Assembly: GCF_003814745.1 (NCBI RefSeq)
Contig: NZ_RKRD01000001.1
Span: 1,302,001-1,366,000, forward strand
DNA: 64,000 bases
Direction: 5' to 3'
Source: Hydrogenoanaerobacterium saccharovorans
GTDB taxonomy: Bacteria; Bacillota; Clostridia; Oscillospirales; Ruminococcaceae
Shown: in pieces, positions 7,758-15,999 of the stretch
Layout: every line of letters starts with the position of its first letter
Numbering within the stretch: position 1 is the stretch's first letter
Position numbers and translations under genes: made by a program
The notes under the pieces: model-generated
What the model was told of the DNA's origin: nothing
Database searches by the model: none
The model's input: the letters and a program-made list of their open reading frames with translations, nothing else

Positions 7758-9512
7758 ATGAATCATGCCACAAAGTTGTCCAATTACAACCGTTATCCTG
7801 TTATTCAGGTGCAAGGCGGCAATCACCTTGCTTTGTCGGGGTGGAATAAGATAGCGCAAGAATTAAAAGCTTGTACTCAACACAATAAAAAATCTGTTAT
7901 TGTAATAGATTGCTATCCGGGTGTACGGTACGATGAATTGTTAAACGGGTTAAGCACCGTTCAGTTTGAAAATACAATATGCAGCGATGACTGCGCGGTT
8001 TCTGAGCAAGAATTGGATGCTCTTTTGGAAGATACCCTTACGGACGACCGTGTTTTCGGTGTTATGACCACAAAATTTTTAAACGATTACTTTATAAATG
8101 AGAAGCTGGAGGCAGCCAGGAAAAAAATAGATGCTGTAAAAAAGGGCGTTGTGCTTGTTTATGGTGTGGGTGCAACATTAATTACCGAGGGCGATATCTT
8201 AATTTATGCCGACCTATCACGCTGGGAGATACAGCTTCGCTATCGTGCCGGGATGAGCAACTGGCACACCCATAACGAAAAAGCAGAAATTTTATCAAAA
8301 TACAAACGTGGCTTTTTTGCTGAATGGCGATGGGCAGATAAACATAAAAAAACACTGTTTGACCGTATCGATTATTTTTTGGATACCAACAAAGCCGAAA
8401 AACCTGTACTGGTAAGCGGCGAGGGGGTACGTCAAGCGCTGCGCCAAGCTGCCAAACAACCGTTTCGCACCGTACCTTATTTCGACCCGGGTGTATGGGG
8501 CGGTCAATGGATGAAACGTGTTTGCGGACTGGACCAAGATGCGCCTAACTTTGCGTGGAGCTTTGATGGTGTCCCTGAAGAAAACAGCCTCTTGTTGCAA
8601 TTTGGAGAAACTATTTTAGAACTGCCTGCAATGGATTTAGTACTATATTGCCCTCGTCATTTATTGGGCGATCGTGTACATGCCCGTTTTGGCACAGAAT
8701 TCCCAATCCGTTTTGATTTGCTGGATACTATGGGCGGTCAAAACCTATCTTTACAGGTTCACCCTTTAACAGAGTATATACAAGAACAATTTAACATGCG
8801 TTACACGCAAGATGAAAGTTATTATATTTTAGATGCCGAGGATGATGCATGTGTTTATTTAGGTGTAAAAACAAATGTAGATAAAGATGCAATGCTTTCC
8901 GATTTAGAACGTGCTCAGCATGGAGAATGCGATTTCCCGGCAGAGAAATATGTAAACAGCTTTCCGATAAAAAAGCATGACCATGTTCTTATTCCCGCAG
9001 GTACGGTACATTGTTCGGGCACAGGCACAATGGTATTAGAAGTAAGTGCAACCCCTTACATCTTTACTTTTAAGCTATGGGATTGGAGCAGACTGGGGTT
9101 GGATGGAAAACCTCGCCCGGTACATCTGAAGCATGGTGCGGCGAATATTCAATGGGAGCGGGATACCGAATGGGTACAAAAACATCTTCTTCATCAAGAA
9201 GTTGTATTAGATGAAAAAGAGGGAATAAAAACAGAGTACACCGGTTTGCACGAAAGAGAGTTTTTAGAGACACATCGGTTTACATTTGACAGACCTATAC
9301 AGGTGCCCGATAACGGAAGTGTTCGCATGCTTAACTTGGTAGAAGGTGAACAGGTTGTCATTACAAGTTTAGATAATGCATTTGCTCCGTTTCAGGTGCA
9401 TTATGCTGAAACATTTATTTTGCCTGAGGCTGCCAAAAGGTGTATTATAACTCCCGATGGACCGTCGCAGGGCAAATCGGTTAAAGTATTAATGGCGTAT
9501 GTGCGCGGATAG
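7758..9512 (+). CDS. manA: Class I mannose-6-phosphate isomerase with extra N-terminal domain
   Basis: The C-terminal half is a cupin-fold type I phosphomannose isomerase (Man-6-P to Fru-6-P). Visible features are YFDPGVWGGQW, the zinc-ligand motif LQVHP (Gln333, His335), a following DESYYILD with a ligand Glu, and GTVHCSG (His418). The protein has 584 residues, whereas simple type I enzymes have about 310-400. The first roughly 240 residues form a separate alpha/beta-looking domain (SVIVIDCYPG, VVLVYGVGATLI) that I do not recognise. ATG 7758 follows AGGAAAGGA and lies just downstream of a strong promoter with a probable GntR site. The gene links mannose released by the GH38 enzyme and phosphorylated by the ROK kinase to glycolysis. 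The isomerase call is firm; the N-terminal role is unknown. Confidence 0.88.
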   Translation: MNHATKLSNYNRYPVIQVQGGNHLALSGWNKIAQELKACTQHNKKSVIVIDCYPGVRYDELLNGLSTVQFENTICSDDCAVSEQELDALLEDTLTDDRVFGVMTTKFLNDYFINEKLEAARKKIDAVKKGVVLVYGVGATLITEGDILIYADLSRWEIQLRYRAGMSNWHTHNEKAEILSKYKRGFFAEWRWADKHKKTLFDRIDYFLDTNKAEKPVLVSGEGVRQALRQAAKQPFRTVPYFDPGVWGGQWMKRVCGLDQDAPNFAWSFDGVPEENSLLLQFGETILELPAMDLVLYCPRHLLGDRVHARFGTEFPIRFDLLDTMGGQNLSLQVHPLTEYIQEQFNMRYTQDESYYILDAEDDACVYLGVKTNVDKDAMLSDLERAQHGECDFPAEKYVNSFPIKKHDHVLIPAGTVHCSGTGTMVLEVSATPYIFTFKLWDWSRLGLDGKPRPVHLKHGAANIQWERDTEWVQKHLLHQEVVLDEKEGIKTEYTGLHEREFLETHRFTFDRPIQVPDNGSVRMLNLVEGEQVVITSLDNAFAPFQVHYAETFILPEAAKRCIITPDGPSQGKSVKVLMAYVRG

Positions 9513-9644
9513 TTTTTTGAGTTAATTTTAAAAACATTCACTCTTACAGGTGCGCTGCATATATCAGAGGCGAAAAATAGAATGAGCCATGTTATACATT
9601 ACCCAAACAACCCTTAAACTTAACTAAAATAAAGGATGAAATTT

Positions 9645-12260
9645 ATGTTAAGAGCAGATTTAAAAGGTTACCCATTTATGGATAAAACCATTGACATTGA
9701 AGAACGCATTTCAGACTTACTAAATCGGATGACATTAGAAGAAAAGGTTCGCCAGTTGGATATTTATTCAGGAACAGAGCTTGCAGGAGATTCTGAAACA
9801 TTAACCAAATTTGACGGCGCAAAATATACAGAATTATTTGGAGATGTAGGTGTTGGATGCCTGCAAAACAGATATTCATCGTCAAAACTCAACAATCAAA
9901 TCCAAGCCTACCATATCCAAAATACAAGGTTAGGTATTCCGATTTTATTCAGCGAAGAAACACTGCACGGATTGGTTTGGCCTGAGGCTACCATATTTCC
10001 TCAGCAAATTGCTTTAGCCGCTACGTTTGAACCGCAACTAGCCTATAAACAAGGCAGAGCAATCGCTTCAGAAGCACGGAGCTTGGGCATTCACGAAGGG
10101 TGGTCACCCGTACTCGATTTAGCGCGCGACCCTCGTTGGGGGCGAGTTGAAGAAGGTTACGGTGAAGATACTTATTTGGGTGCAAAAATGGCGTATAAAA
10201 TGGTAAAAGGTTTACAAGGAGACGACTTAACCCAAAACAATGCCATTGTTGCAGAACCAAAGCATTTTTCGGGGTATGGCGCACCAAGCGGAGGCCTCAA
10301 TTGCGGCCCTGCAATGTTTGGGCGCCGCGACCATGCAAATTACTGTTTGCCGATATTCGAATCTGCTTTTAAAGCCGGTGCTTTAAATACAATGTGCTCT
10401 TACAATACCATTGATGGTGTTGCAGTTGCGCAAGATAGAGAATTGCTAACCGATGTATTGCGCGAAAAACTCGGGATGAAAGGCTTTGTTCGCTCTGATA
10501 TGACAGCGGTTCGCATGCTGCATACCTGCCATTTTGTGGCTAAAAATAACAGAGAAGCAATTAAGATGGGCATTGAAGCCGGGGTTGATATGCAGCTGTA
10601 TGATTTCCCGCACGAGGAGTATGAAAGTACCTTAATCGACTTGGTAAAGTGCGATGAAATTACCGAAGAAACAATTAATATTTCTTGCAGCAGGGTTCTA
10701 AGAGTGAAGTTTATGCTGGGTCTGTTCGATAATCCGCTTACAGATGAGTCTTTAAGCCAAAAAATTGTAAACTGCCAGCAGCATAAGAATGTCGCTTTAG
10801 AAGTTGCTGAAAAATCGATTTGTCTGCTGAAAAACCAAAACAACATCTTGCCGCTCAAAAAATCTATAAAAAATATTGCGGTCATTGGTCCGAGTGCGGT
10901 AGCTTGCAGGTTTGGCGGCTATAGTTCTGCAAGCAGTGTAGACCGTGCTGTTACCTTGCTTGATGGGATTAAGGCAATTGTTTCAAAAAATACAAATGTA
11001 ACCTATAATTCTGGGTGCAGCATTTTAGATGCAGATATCAAACCTATCCCTCAAGAGTGGCTACGCGACGAAAACGGAAAAAATGGCTTAACCGGTAAAT
11101 ATTATAACACTCTTGATTTCTCCGGTGAACCGGTGCATACAAGAGTTGATAGCAATATAAACTTTAACTTTATCTATTCAAAACCTGCGCAGGGCGTTAA
11201 TGCCGATAAATTTGCAGTGCGTTGGAGCGGAACTCTTTTGCCTGACCGTAACTTTAAAGGCTGTATTGGGCTAAGCACAATGGATAGTATGAGATTATGG
11301 ATTGACGGCAAATTAATTGTGGATGGCTGGGAAGAATTAAATGCCAACCAAATGGTTGATTTTGAATTTATAAAAGAGAAAGAGTATTCTGTTAAAATAG
11401 AATATAAAAACGACCAAAGAGGCGCCCGTGTCATTTTTGGGTACAATCACGGAAGAGTGAATCTGGATGAGGCGGTTCGCTTAGCACAAAATGCAGATGT
11501 GGCCATTGTAGCAGTTGGCGACAGTGAAGAAACCTGCGGAGAAAATTTTGACCGTGCGGATTTGAACCTGCCGGGCAAACAGCTGGAGCTGGTTAAGGCA
11601 ATTCATGCAACAGGTACGCCCGTTGTATTGGTTATGCAAAATGGCAGACCTTTGTCCATTACTTGGGAAAACGACAACATACCCGCTATTGTAGAAGCCT
11701 GGCATGTAGGCGAACAAGGCGGCATGGCAATAGCAAAAGTACTCTTTGGCGATGTGAATCCTGCGGGACGCTTGCCAATGTCCTTTCCAAAATCAGTAGG
11801 GCAGATACCTGTACACTACAACCGATGCCCGTTTAGTGCAACCAAATATGTCGAAATGGATTGGCTGCCGTTATATCCTTTTGGATATGGCTTAAGTTAC
11901 ACAAATTTTGAATACTCGAATATAAAATTATCAAAATCCAATATCAAAGCAGATGAAACAGTAGATGTGATATTTGATGTAACGAATGTAGGCAGCTGTG
12001 CTGGCGAAGAAGTCGCACAACTTTATATCCATGATGAATACAGCAGTGTTTTGCGCCCCTATAAAGAATTGGCTGGTTTTAAACGGATCTATTTGGTTAA
12101 AGGCGAGACAAAAACGGTTACATTAACATTAGGTTATGAACAGTTAAGAGTTTTAAACAAAAATTTTGAATGGGTTGTTGAGCCTGGTAAATTCGAGGTT
12201 ATGGTAGGCAGCCATTCAGCAAATATTTTGTTGACAGCTGAATTTTGCGTTTCACAATAG
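9645..12260 (+). CDS. GH3 beta-glycosidase with PA14 insert
   Basis: This is an 871-residue glycoside hydrolase family 3 protein without a signal peptide, so it probably acts on imported oligosaccharides. The N-terminal barrel has EPKHFSGYG and the nucleophile Asp285 in GFVRSDMTAV. The alpha/beta sandwich begins near ICLLKNQNNILPL. A PA14-type domain (about residues 479-600, starting GLTGKYYNTL) is inserted into it. A fibronectin-III-like end (VTNVGSCAGEEVAQLY) follows. This architecture is shared by beta-glucosidases and beta-xylosidases, where the PA14 domain shapes the substrate pocket. ATG 9645 is chosen because AAAGGATG is 6 bases before it; ATG 9636 lies inside that site. Whether it acts on glucosides, xylosides or GlcNAc linkages cannot be said. 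Confidence 0.9.
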   Translation: MLRADLKGYPFMDKTIDIEERISDLLNRMTLEEKVRQLDIYSGTELAGDSETLTKFDGAKYTELFGDVGVGCLQNRYSSSKLNNQIQAYHIQNTRLGIPILFSEETLHGLVWPEATIFPQQIALAATFEPQLAYKQGRAIASEARSLGIHEGWSPVLDLARDPRWGRVEEGYGEDTYLGAKMAYKMVKGLQGDDLTQNNAIVAEPKHFSGYGAPSGGLNCGPAMFGRRDHANYCLPIFESAFKAGALNTMCSYNTIDGVAVAQDRELLTDVLREKLGMKGFVRSDMTAVRMLHTCHFVAKNNREAIKMGIEAGVDMQLYDFPHEEYESTLIDLVKCDEITEETINISCSRVLRVKFMLGLFDNPLTDESLSQKIVNCQQHKNVALEVAEKSICLLKNQNNILPLKKSIKNIAVIGPSAVACRFGGYSSASSVDRAVTLLDGIKAIVSKNTNVTYNSGCSILDADIKPIPQEWLRDENGKNGLTGKYYNTLDFSGEPVHTRVDSNINFNFIYSKPAQGVNADKFAVRWSGTLLPDRNFKGCIGLSTMDSMRLWIDGKLIVDGWEELNANQMVDFEFIKEKEYSVKIEYKNDQRGARVIFGYNHGRVNLDEAVRLAQNADVAIVAVGDSEETCGENFDRADLNLPGKQLELVKAIHATGTPVVLVMQNGRPLSITWENDNIPAIVEAWHVGEQGGMAIAKVLFGDVNPAGRLPMSFPKSVGQIPVHYNRCPFSATKYVEMDWLPLYPFGYGLSYTNFEYSNIKLSKSNIKADETVDVIFDVTNVGSCAGEEVAQLYIHDEYSSVLRPYKELAGFKRIYLVKGETKTVTLTLGYEQLRVLNKNFEWVVEPGKFEVMVGSHSANILLTAEFCVSQ

Positions 12261-12307
12261 AATAACAGTTTGTTCTACAGCAGATAAGATACTGTTCTCT
12301 GCTAATA

Positions 12308-12357
12308 AATAAAGCCTTCTTATTTGATATTAAATTTATCAATAAGAAGGCTTTTTA
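12308..12357. terminator. Rho-independent terminator after GH3
   Basis: AAAGCCTTCTTATT (12311-12324) pairs with AATAAGAAGGCTTT (12341-12354), followed by TTT. It closes the carbohydrate region. Confidence 0.88.
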
Positions 12358-12529
12358 CAATGGTCTCCCGGTTCTGTGCAGCACGCTGTAAATAAACACC
12401 GTATCAGTCCTACTACTGCAAACAGGTAATTTTTTAATGTGCAATCAATACAGTTTTAGAAAAAATCGGCTGCCAATTCTTATCACAATTTACATCTTCG
12501 CTTTCATTGTGTGAAGCGCTAAAAGATGC
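12358..12529. other. Intergenic stretch with no recognised feature
   Basis: This lies within the 309-base gap between the GH3 gene and the next operon. Between the terminator and the promoter I see no ORF with a ribosome site, no tRNA and no convincing RNA fold. Confidence 0.5.
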
Positions 12530-12535
12530 TATAAT
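12507..12535 (+). promoter_or_regulatory. Promoter of the oxidoreductase operon
   Basis: TTGTGT (12507-12512), a 17-base spacer and a perfect TATAAT (12530-12535). It is 35 bases before the first gene of the five-gene operon. Confidence 0.65.
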
Positions 12536-12569
12536 AAATAAATACATATTTTGAAAGGCGGGGTGCCCT

Positions 12570-13271
12570 GTGGCAGATTTTTGTAAACGCATCAACATCA
12601 TATGCGGTCATTATGGCAGCGGCAAAACCAACCTTGCTGTAAACCTTGCGGTTGATTTAAAAAAGCAGGGTAAAGATGTAACGCTGGTAGACCTAGACAT
12701 AGTAAATCCATACTTCCGCTCGGCGGATTTTAACGATAGTTTAAACGAAAACGGCATTCATACCATCAGCCCAACCTATGCTAACACCAACCTCGATATC
12801 CCTGCACTTACTGCGGATATTCATGCAGTGTTTGGGCAGAAAGAACGTACGGTTGTTATCGACGTGGGCGGTGATGATGCAGGCGCTGCCGCAATGGGGC
12901 GTTATGCACGTATGGTGCTGGATGACGGAGACTATACCTATCTTTATGTTATCAATCAGTATCGTTATCTAACACGTACCCCCGGCGAAGCTGTAGAAAT
13001 CCTGCGTGATATCGAGCAGATTTCACGCCTAACTGCTACGGGCATCGTCAACAATTCCAATGTTTCTTATCAGACTACATCTGATACCATAACGTCTTCT
13101 TTAGAATATGCTCAAACGGTAGCACAGCTTGCAGACATCCCTTTGGTTGCCACCGCTTACGACAGACGTTTGGAGAAGGAGATTATTTCGAGGGGCAATG
13201 TTCCAAATGGTTATCCGTTGGACATTTTCGTAAAGCCCCCATGGGAAGAAAAAACGAACATTCAGTTATAA
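12570..13271 (+). CDS. P-loop ATPase of the MinD/ParA/CobQ class, first gene of the 2-oxoacid oxidoreductase operon
   Basis: This is a 233-residue cytoplasmic nucleotide-binding protein. Its Walker A loop is GHYGSGKTNLAVNLA near residue 13; it lacks the extra lysine of true deviant ParA/MinD loops. VTLVDLDIVNPYFR resembles the switch region of that class, and VVIDVGGDDAGAAA the Walker B segment. It begins at GTG 12570 after GAAAGGCGGGG. It leads an operon with delta, alpha, beta and gamma subunits of a ferredoxin oxidoreductase, spaced 17 bases from the ferredoxin gene. MinD-like ATPases such as Mrp/Nbp35 carry iron-sulfur clusters, so a role in cluster loading or assembly of the oxidoreductase is possible. 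That role is inference; no cluster-binding Cys motif is visible. Confidence 0.75.
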   Translation: MADFCKRINIICGHYGSGKTNLAVNLAVDLKKQGKDVTLVDLDIVNPYFRSADFNDSLNENGIHTISPTYANTNLDIPALTADIHAVFGQKERTVVIDVGGDDAGAAAMGRYARMVLDDGDYTYLYVINQYRYLTRTPGEAVEILRDIEQISRLTATGIVNNSNVSYQTTSDTITSSLEYAQTVAQLADIPLVATAYDRRLEKEIISRGNVPNGYPLDIFVKPPWEEKTNIQL

Positions 13272-13288
13272 TTATGGAGGTGTCATCT

Positions 13289-13495
13289 ATGGCAAAAGTA
13301 ACCATCAGCGAGATTACTTGTAAAGGTTGCGGTTTGTGTGTCAGTGTTTGTCCTAAAAAGATTATAGAATTGGACAAAAGCAGGCTCAACCCCAAAGGCT
13401 ACCATCCCGCTCAGGTCATCGACCTTGAAAAATGCATTGCATGTGCTATGTGTGCAATGATGTGTCCCGACAGTGCAATTAAAGTAGAAAAGTAG
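13289..13495 (+). CDS. korD: 2-oxoacid:ferredoxin oxidoreductase delta subunit (2[4Fe-4S] ferredoxin)
   Basis: This is a 68-residue ferredoxin domain with two complete cluster motifs, CKGCGLCVSVCP and CIACAMCAMMCP. In this enzyme family it passes electrons from the thiamine-diphosphate centre to external ferredoxin. ATG 13289 is used because GGAGG is 9 bases upstream; an in-frame ATG at 13241 overlaps the ATPase gene. The next gene follows after 15 bases. Confidence 0.92.
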   Translation: MAKVTISEITCKGCGLCVSVCPKKIIELDKSRLNPKGYHPAQVIDLEKCIACAMCAMMCPDSAIKVEK

Positions 13496-13510
13496 AAAGG
13501 TAGTGCAGAA

Positions 13511-14575
13511 ATGGCTGATAAAGTATTAATGAAGGGCAACGAAGCGCTCGCGGAAGCCGCAATTAAATGCGGTTGCCACAGCTTCTTCGGCTACCCGATT
13601 ACACCTCAGACCGAGGTTGCTGCATATATGGCAAAACGTCTGCCTAAAATCGGCGGTACATACCTGCAGGCAGAGTCAGAAATCAGTGCAATTAACATGG
13701 TTTTGGGCGCAGCATCCGCAGGTGTTCGTGCTATGACTTCTTCATCCTCTCCCGGTATCTCGCTCAAATGCGAGGGTATCTCCTACATTGCAGGTTCCGA
13801 CCTGCCTTGTCTCATTATCAACGTCCAGCGCGGCGGCCCGGGGCTTGGCGGCATTCAGCCTGCACAAAGCGATTATTGGCAGGCAACCCGTGCACCCGGC
13901 CATGGAGATTTACACATCTTGGTGTTCGCTCCCTCTACTATTCAAGAGATGGTTGACCTCGTCTACGACGCATTTGACAAAGCAGATAAATACAGAATGC
14001 CTGCTATGATTCTTGCCGATGGTATGCTCGGCCAGATGATGGAGCCTGTTACATTCCCAGAAAAAGAGGTTACCGAGTTTATTGATAAACCTTGGGCTAC
14101 CAACGGTCATCAGAATAAGCGTGAACACAATGTTGTTAATTCTCTGTATTTGCAGGCTAAAGAATTAGAGAAAACGATTGTAGACCGCTTTAAGAAATAC
14201 GATGTTATCAAAGAGAACGAGCAACGTGCCGAAGAATATATGGTTGAAGATGCCGACATTGTTCTGGTTGCCTACGGTGCAACCGCGCGTATTGCGCAAA
14301 GTGCTGTTAAAACCGCACGCGGGCAGGGCATCAAAGCGGGTCTTATCCGCCCCATTACCGTATGGCCGTTCCCCGATAAAGCCATTGATAAGGCATGTGC
14401 TACTTCTAAAAACTTCCTATGCGTCGAAATGAGCATGGGCCAAATGGTAGACGATGTACGCCTTGCTGTAAACGGCAGAAAACCGGTGCATTTCTTTGGT
14501 CACACCGGCGGTGTCATCCCCACACCTGCTGAGGTGCTTGAGCAAATTAAAACAATTGCAGGAGGTGCTAAATAA
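13511..14575 (+). CDS. korA: 2-oxoacid:ferredoxin oxidoreductase alpha subunit (VorB/KorA type)
   Basis: This is a 354-residue subunit with the pyrimidine-binding domain of the thiamine enzyme. FFGYPITPQTEVAAYM is the conserved N-terminal motif, and GLGGIQPAQSDYWQ lies in the central loop. The C-terminal transketolase-like domain contains DIVLVAYGATARIAQSA. The family oxidatively decarboxylates 2-oxoacids to acyl-CoA with reduction of ferredoxin. Proteins of this size and subunit set are commonly called 2-ketoisovalerate (VorB) or 2-oxoglutarate (KorA) enzymes. The sequence alone does not decide which. It overlaps the beta gene by one base, so translation is coupled. Confidence 0.9.
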   Translation: MADKVLMKGNEALAEAAIKCGCHSFFGYPITPQTEVAAYMAKRLPKIGGTYLQAESEISAINMVLGAASAGVRAMTSSSSPGISLKCEGISYIAGSDLPCLIINVQRGGPGLGGIQPAQSDYWQATRAPGHGDLHILVFAPSTIQEMVDLVYDAFDKADKYRMPAMILADGMLGQMMEPVTFPEKEVTEFIDKPWATNGHQNKREHNVVNSLYLQAKELEKTIVDRFKKYDVIKENEQRAEEYMVEDADIVLVAYGATARIAQSAVKTARGQGIKAGLIRPITVWPFPDKAIDKACATSKNFLCVEMSMGQMVDDVRLAVNGRKPVHFFGHTGGVIPTPAEVLEQIKTIAGGAK

Positions 14576-15324
14576 TGGCAGTAGTATATGAAAAATCCCA
14601 TGCACTTACCGATGCTGTGCTGCATTATTGCCCCGGCTGCACCCATGGTATCATTCACAAGTTGGTTGCAGAGGTTATAGATGAATTGCAGTGCGAGGGC
14701 GATACCGTAGGTGTTGCGCCTGTTGGTTGCGCTGTTATGGCATACAACTATTTTAAATGCGATATGGTAGAGGCGCCTCATGGCAGAGCACCTGCGGTTG
14801 CAACCGGTTTAAAACGCAGCCTGCCCAATAACGTCATCTTTACCTATCAGGGCGACGGCGACCTTGCCGCAATCGGCACCGCAGAAACCGTCCATGCTGC
14901 TACCCGCGGCGAAAACATTACCATCATTTTCGTTAACAACTGTATTTACGGTATGACAGGCGGCCAAATGGCTCCCACAACACTGCCCGGTCAGGTTACA
15001 CAAACCACACCTTACGGCCGTGACGTTGCTGCTGCGGGCTATCCTATCCGTATGTCCGAGATGCTCGCTACTCTCGACGGTACTGCTTATGCAGAGCGTG
15101 TTTCGGTGGATTCGGTCCCTAACATCCGTAAAGCAAAAGCTGCCATTAAAAAAGCTTTCCAGACTCAGGTTGACAAAAAAGGCTTTTCTATTGTAGAAGT
15201 CCTGTCCACCTGTCCTACCAACTGGGGGCTAACACCTGTTGAGGCACTTGGCTGGCTGCGCGACAATATGATTCCTTACTATCCTCTTGGCGTTTATAAA
15301 GATAAAACAGGAGGGGACAAATAA
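14575..15324 (+). CDS. korB: 2-oxoacid:ferredoxin oxidoreductase beta subunit (thiamine diphosphate-binding)
   Basis: This is a 249-residue catalytic subunit. YCPGCTHGIIHKL near the N-terminus is the cluster-loop motif of Kor/Vor beta subunits. GDGDLAAIGTAET through FVNNCIYGMTGGQ is the thiamine diphosphate/Mg motif (GDG...NN). It lacks the additional C-terminal Cys of pyruvate enzymes, which supports a Kor/Vor rather than Por assignment. It overlaps both neighbours by one base (TAATG junctions), so alpha, beta and gamma are made in equal amounts. Confidence 0.92.
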   Translation: MAVVYEKSHALTDAVLHYCPGCTHGIIHKLVAEVIDELQCEGDTVGVAPVGCAVMAYNYFKCDMVEAPHGRAPAVATGLKRSLPNNVIFTYQGDGDLAAIGTAETVHAATRGENITIIFVNNCIYGMTGGQMAPTTLPGQVTQTTPYGRDVAAAGYPIRMSEMLATLDGTAYAERVSVDSVPNIRKAKAAIKKAFQTQVDKKGFSIVEVLSTCPTNWGLTPVEALGWLRDNMIPYYPLGVYKDKTGGDK

Positions 15325-15857
15325 TGGCTTCTTATAATATGGTAATGGCAGGCTTTGGTGGCCAGGGTGTTCTGTTTTCGGGCAAGGTAATTGCTTATGC
15401 CGGCTTGATTGAAGACCAAAGTGTTTCGTGGTTGCCGTCTTACGGCCCTGAAATGCGCGGTGGCACAGCAAACTGTTCTATCTGTGTTTCCGACGAGCCA
15501 ATCGGTTCTCCGTTGGTTGTAACCCCCAACGTGCTCATCGCAATGAACGCACCATCCTACGATCGGTTTATTGATGCGGTAGAGGCTGGCGGCACTGCTA
15601 TCATAGATAGTACATTGGTGACCAAGAAATGTGACAGAACCGATATTAACGTGTTTTACGTTCCTGCAACCGAGCTCGCATCCGAAAAAGGGCTCGAAGG
15701 GCTTGCAAATATTATTCTTGTCGGCAAACTGCTCAAAGAAACTGGCTTTGCTCAATACGAATCGGTGCGCAAGGCAATTGATAAGTGCGTTTCTGCAAGA
15801 AAACAGCACCTTAAGGTGAAAAATATCGAGGCAATCGATTTAGGTATGTCCCTGTAA
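15324..15857 (+). CDS. korC: 2-oxoacid:ferredoxin oxidoreductase gamma subunit
   Basis: This is a 177-residue gamma subunit. It opens with AGFGGQGVLFSGKVIAYAG, the conserved glycine-rich loop of the family. SYGPEMRGGTANCSICVSD is the second conserved block. It completes the delta-alpha-beta-gamma set and is the last gene of the operon, followed by a strong terminator. Gamma subunits help bind coenzyme A and hold the complex together. Confidence 0.92.
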   Translation: MASYNMVMAGFGGQGVLFSGKVIAYAGLIEDQSVSWLPSYGPEMRGGTANCSICVSDEPIGSPLVVTPNVLIAMNAPSYDRFIDAVEAGGTAIIDSTLVTKKCDRTDINVFYVPATELASEKGLEGLANIILVGKLLKETGFAQYESVRKAIDKCVSARKQHLKVKNIEAIDLGMSL

Positions 15858-15872
15858 AGTACAAATAACTTA

Positions 15873-15915
15873 TGTAAGAGCCATTTGCTATGTGCAGATG
15901 GCTCTTATTTTTGTT
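15873..15915 (+). terminator. Terminator of the oxidoreductase operon
   Basis: AAGAGCCATTTGC and GCAGATGGCTCTT form a 13-pair stem (one U-G), followed by ATTTTTGTT. Confidence 0.88.
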
Positions 15916-15947
15916 AACACGGGGCAGATGCTTTTTGGCACTTACCA

Positions 15948-15956
15948 TGATATAAT
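15948..15956 (+). promoter_or_regulatory. Extended -10 promoter of addBA
   Basis: TGATATAAT is a perfect extended -10 box (TGnTATAAT) 44 bases before the addB start. No clear -35 is present. Confidence 0.5.
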
Positions 15957-15999
15957 TATTTTAAAGAATTTAGCTTTAAAACCCATACAGGAGGAACCC

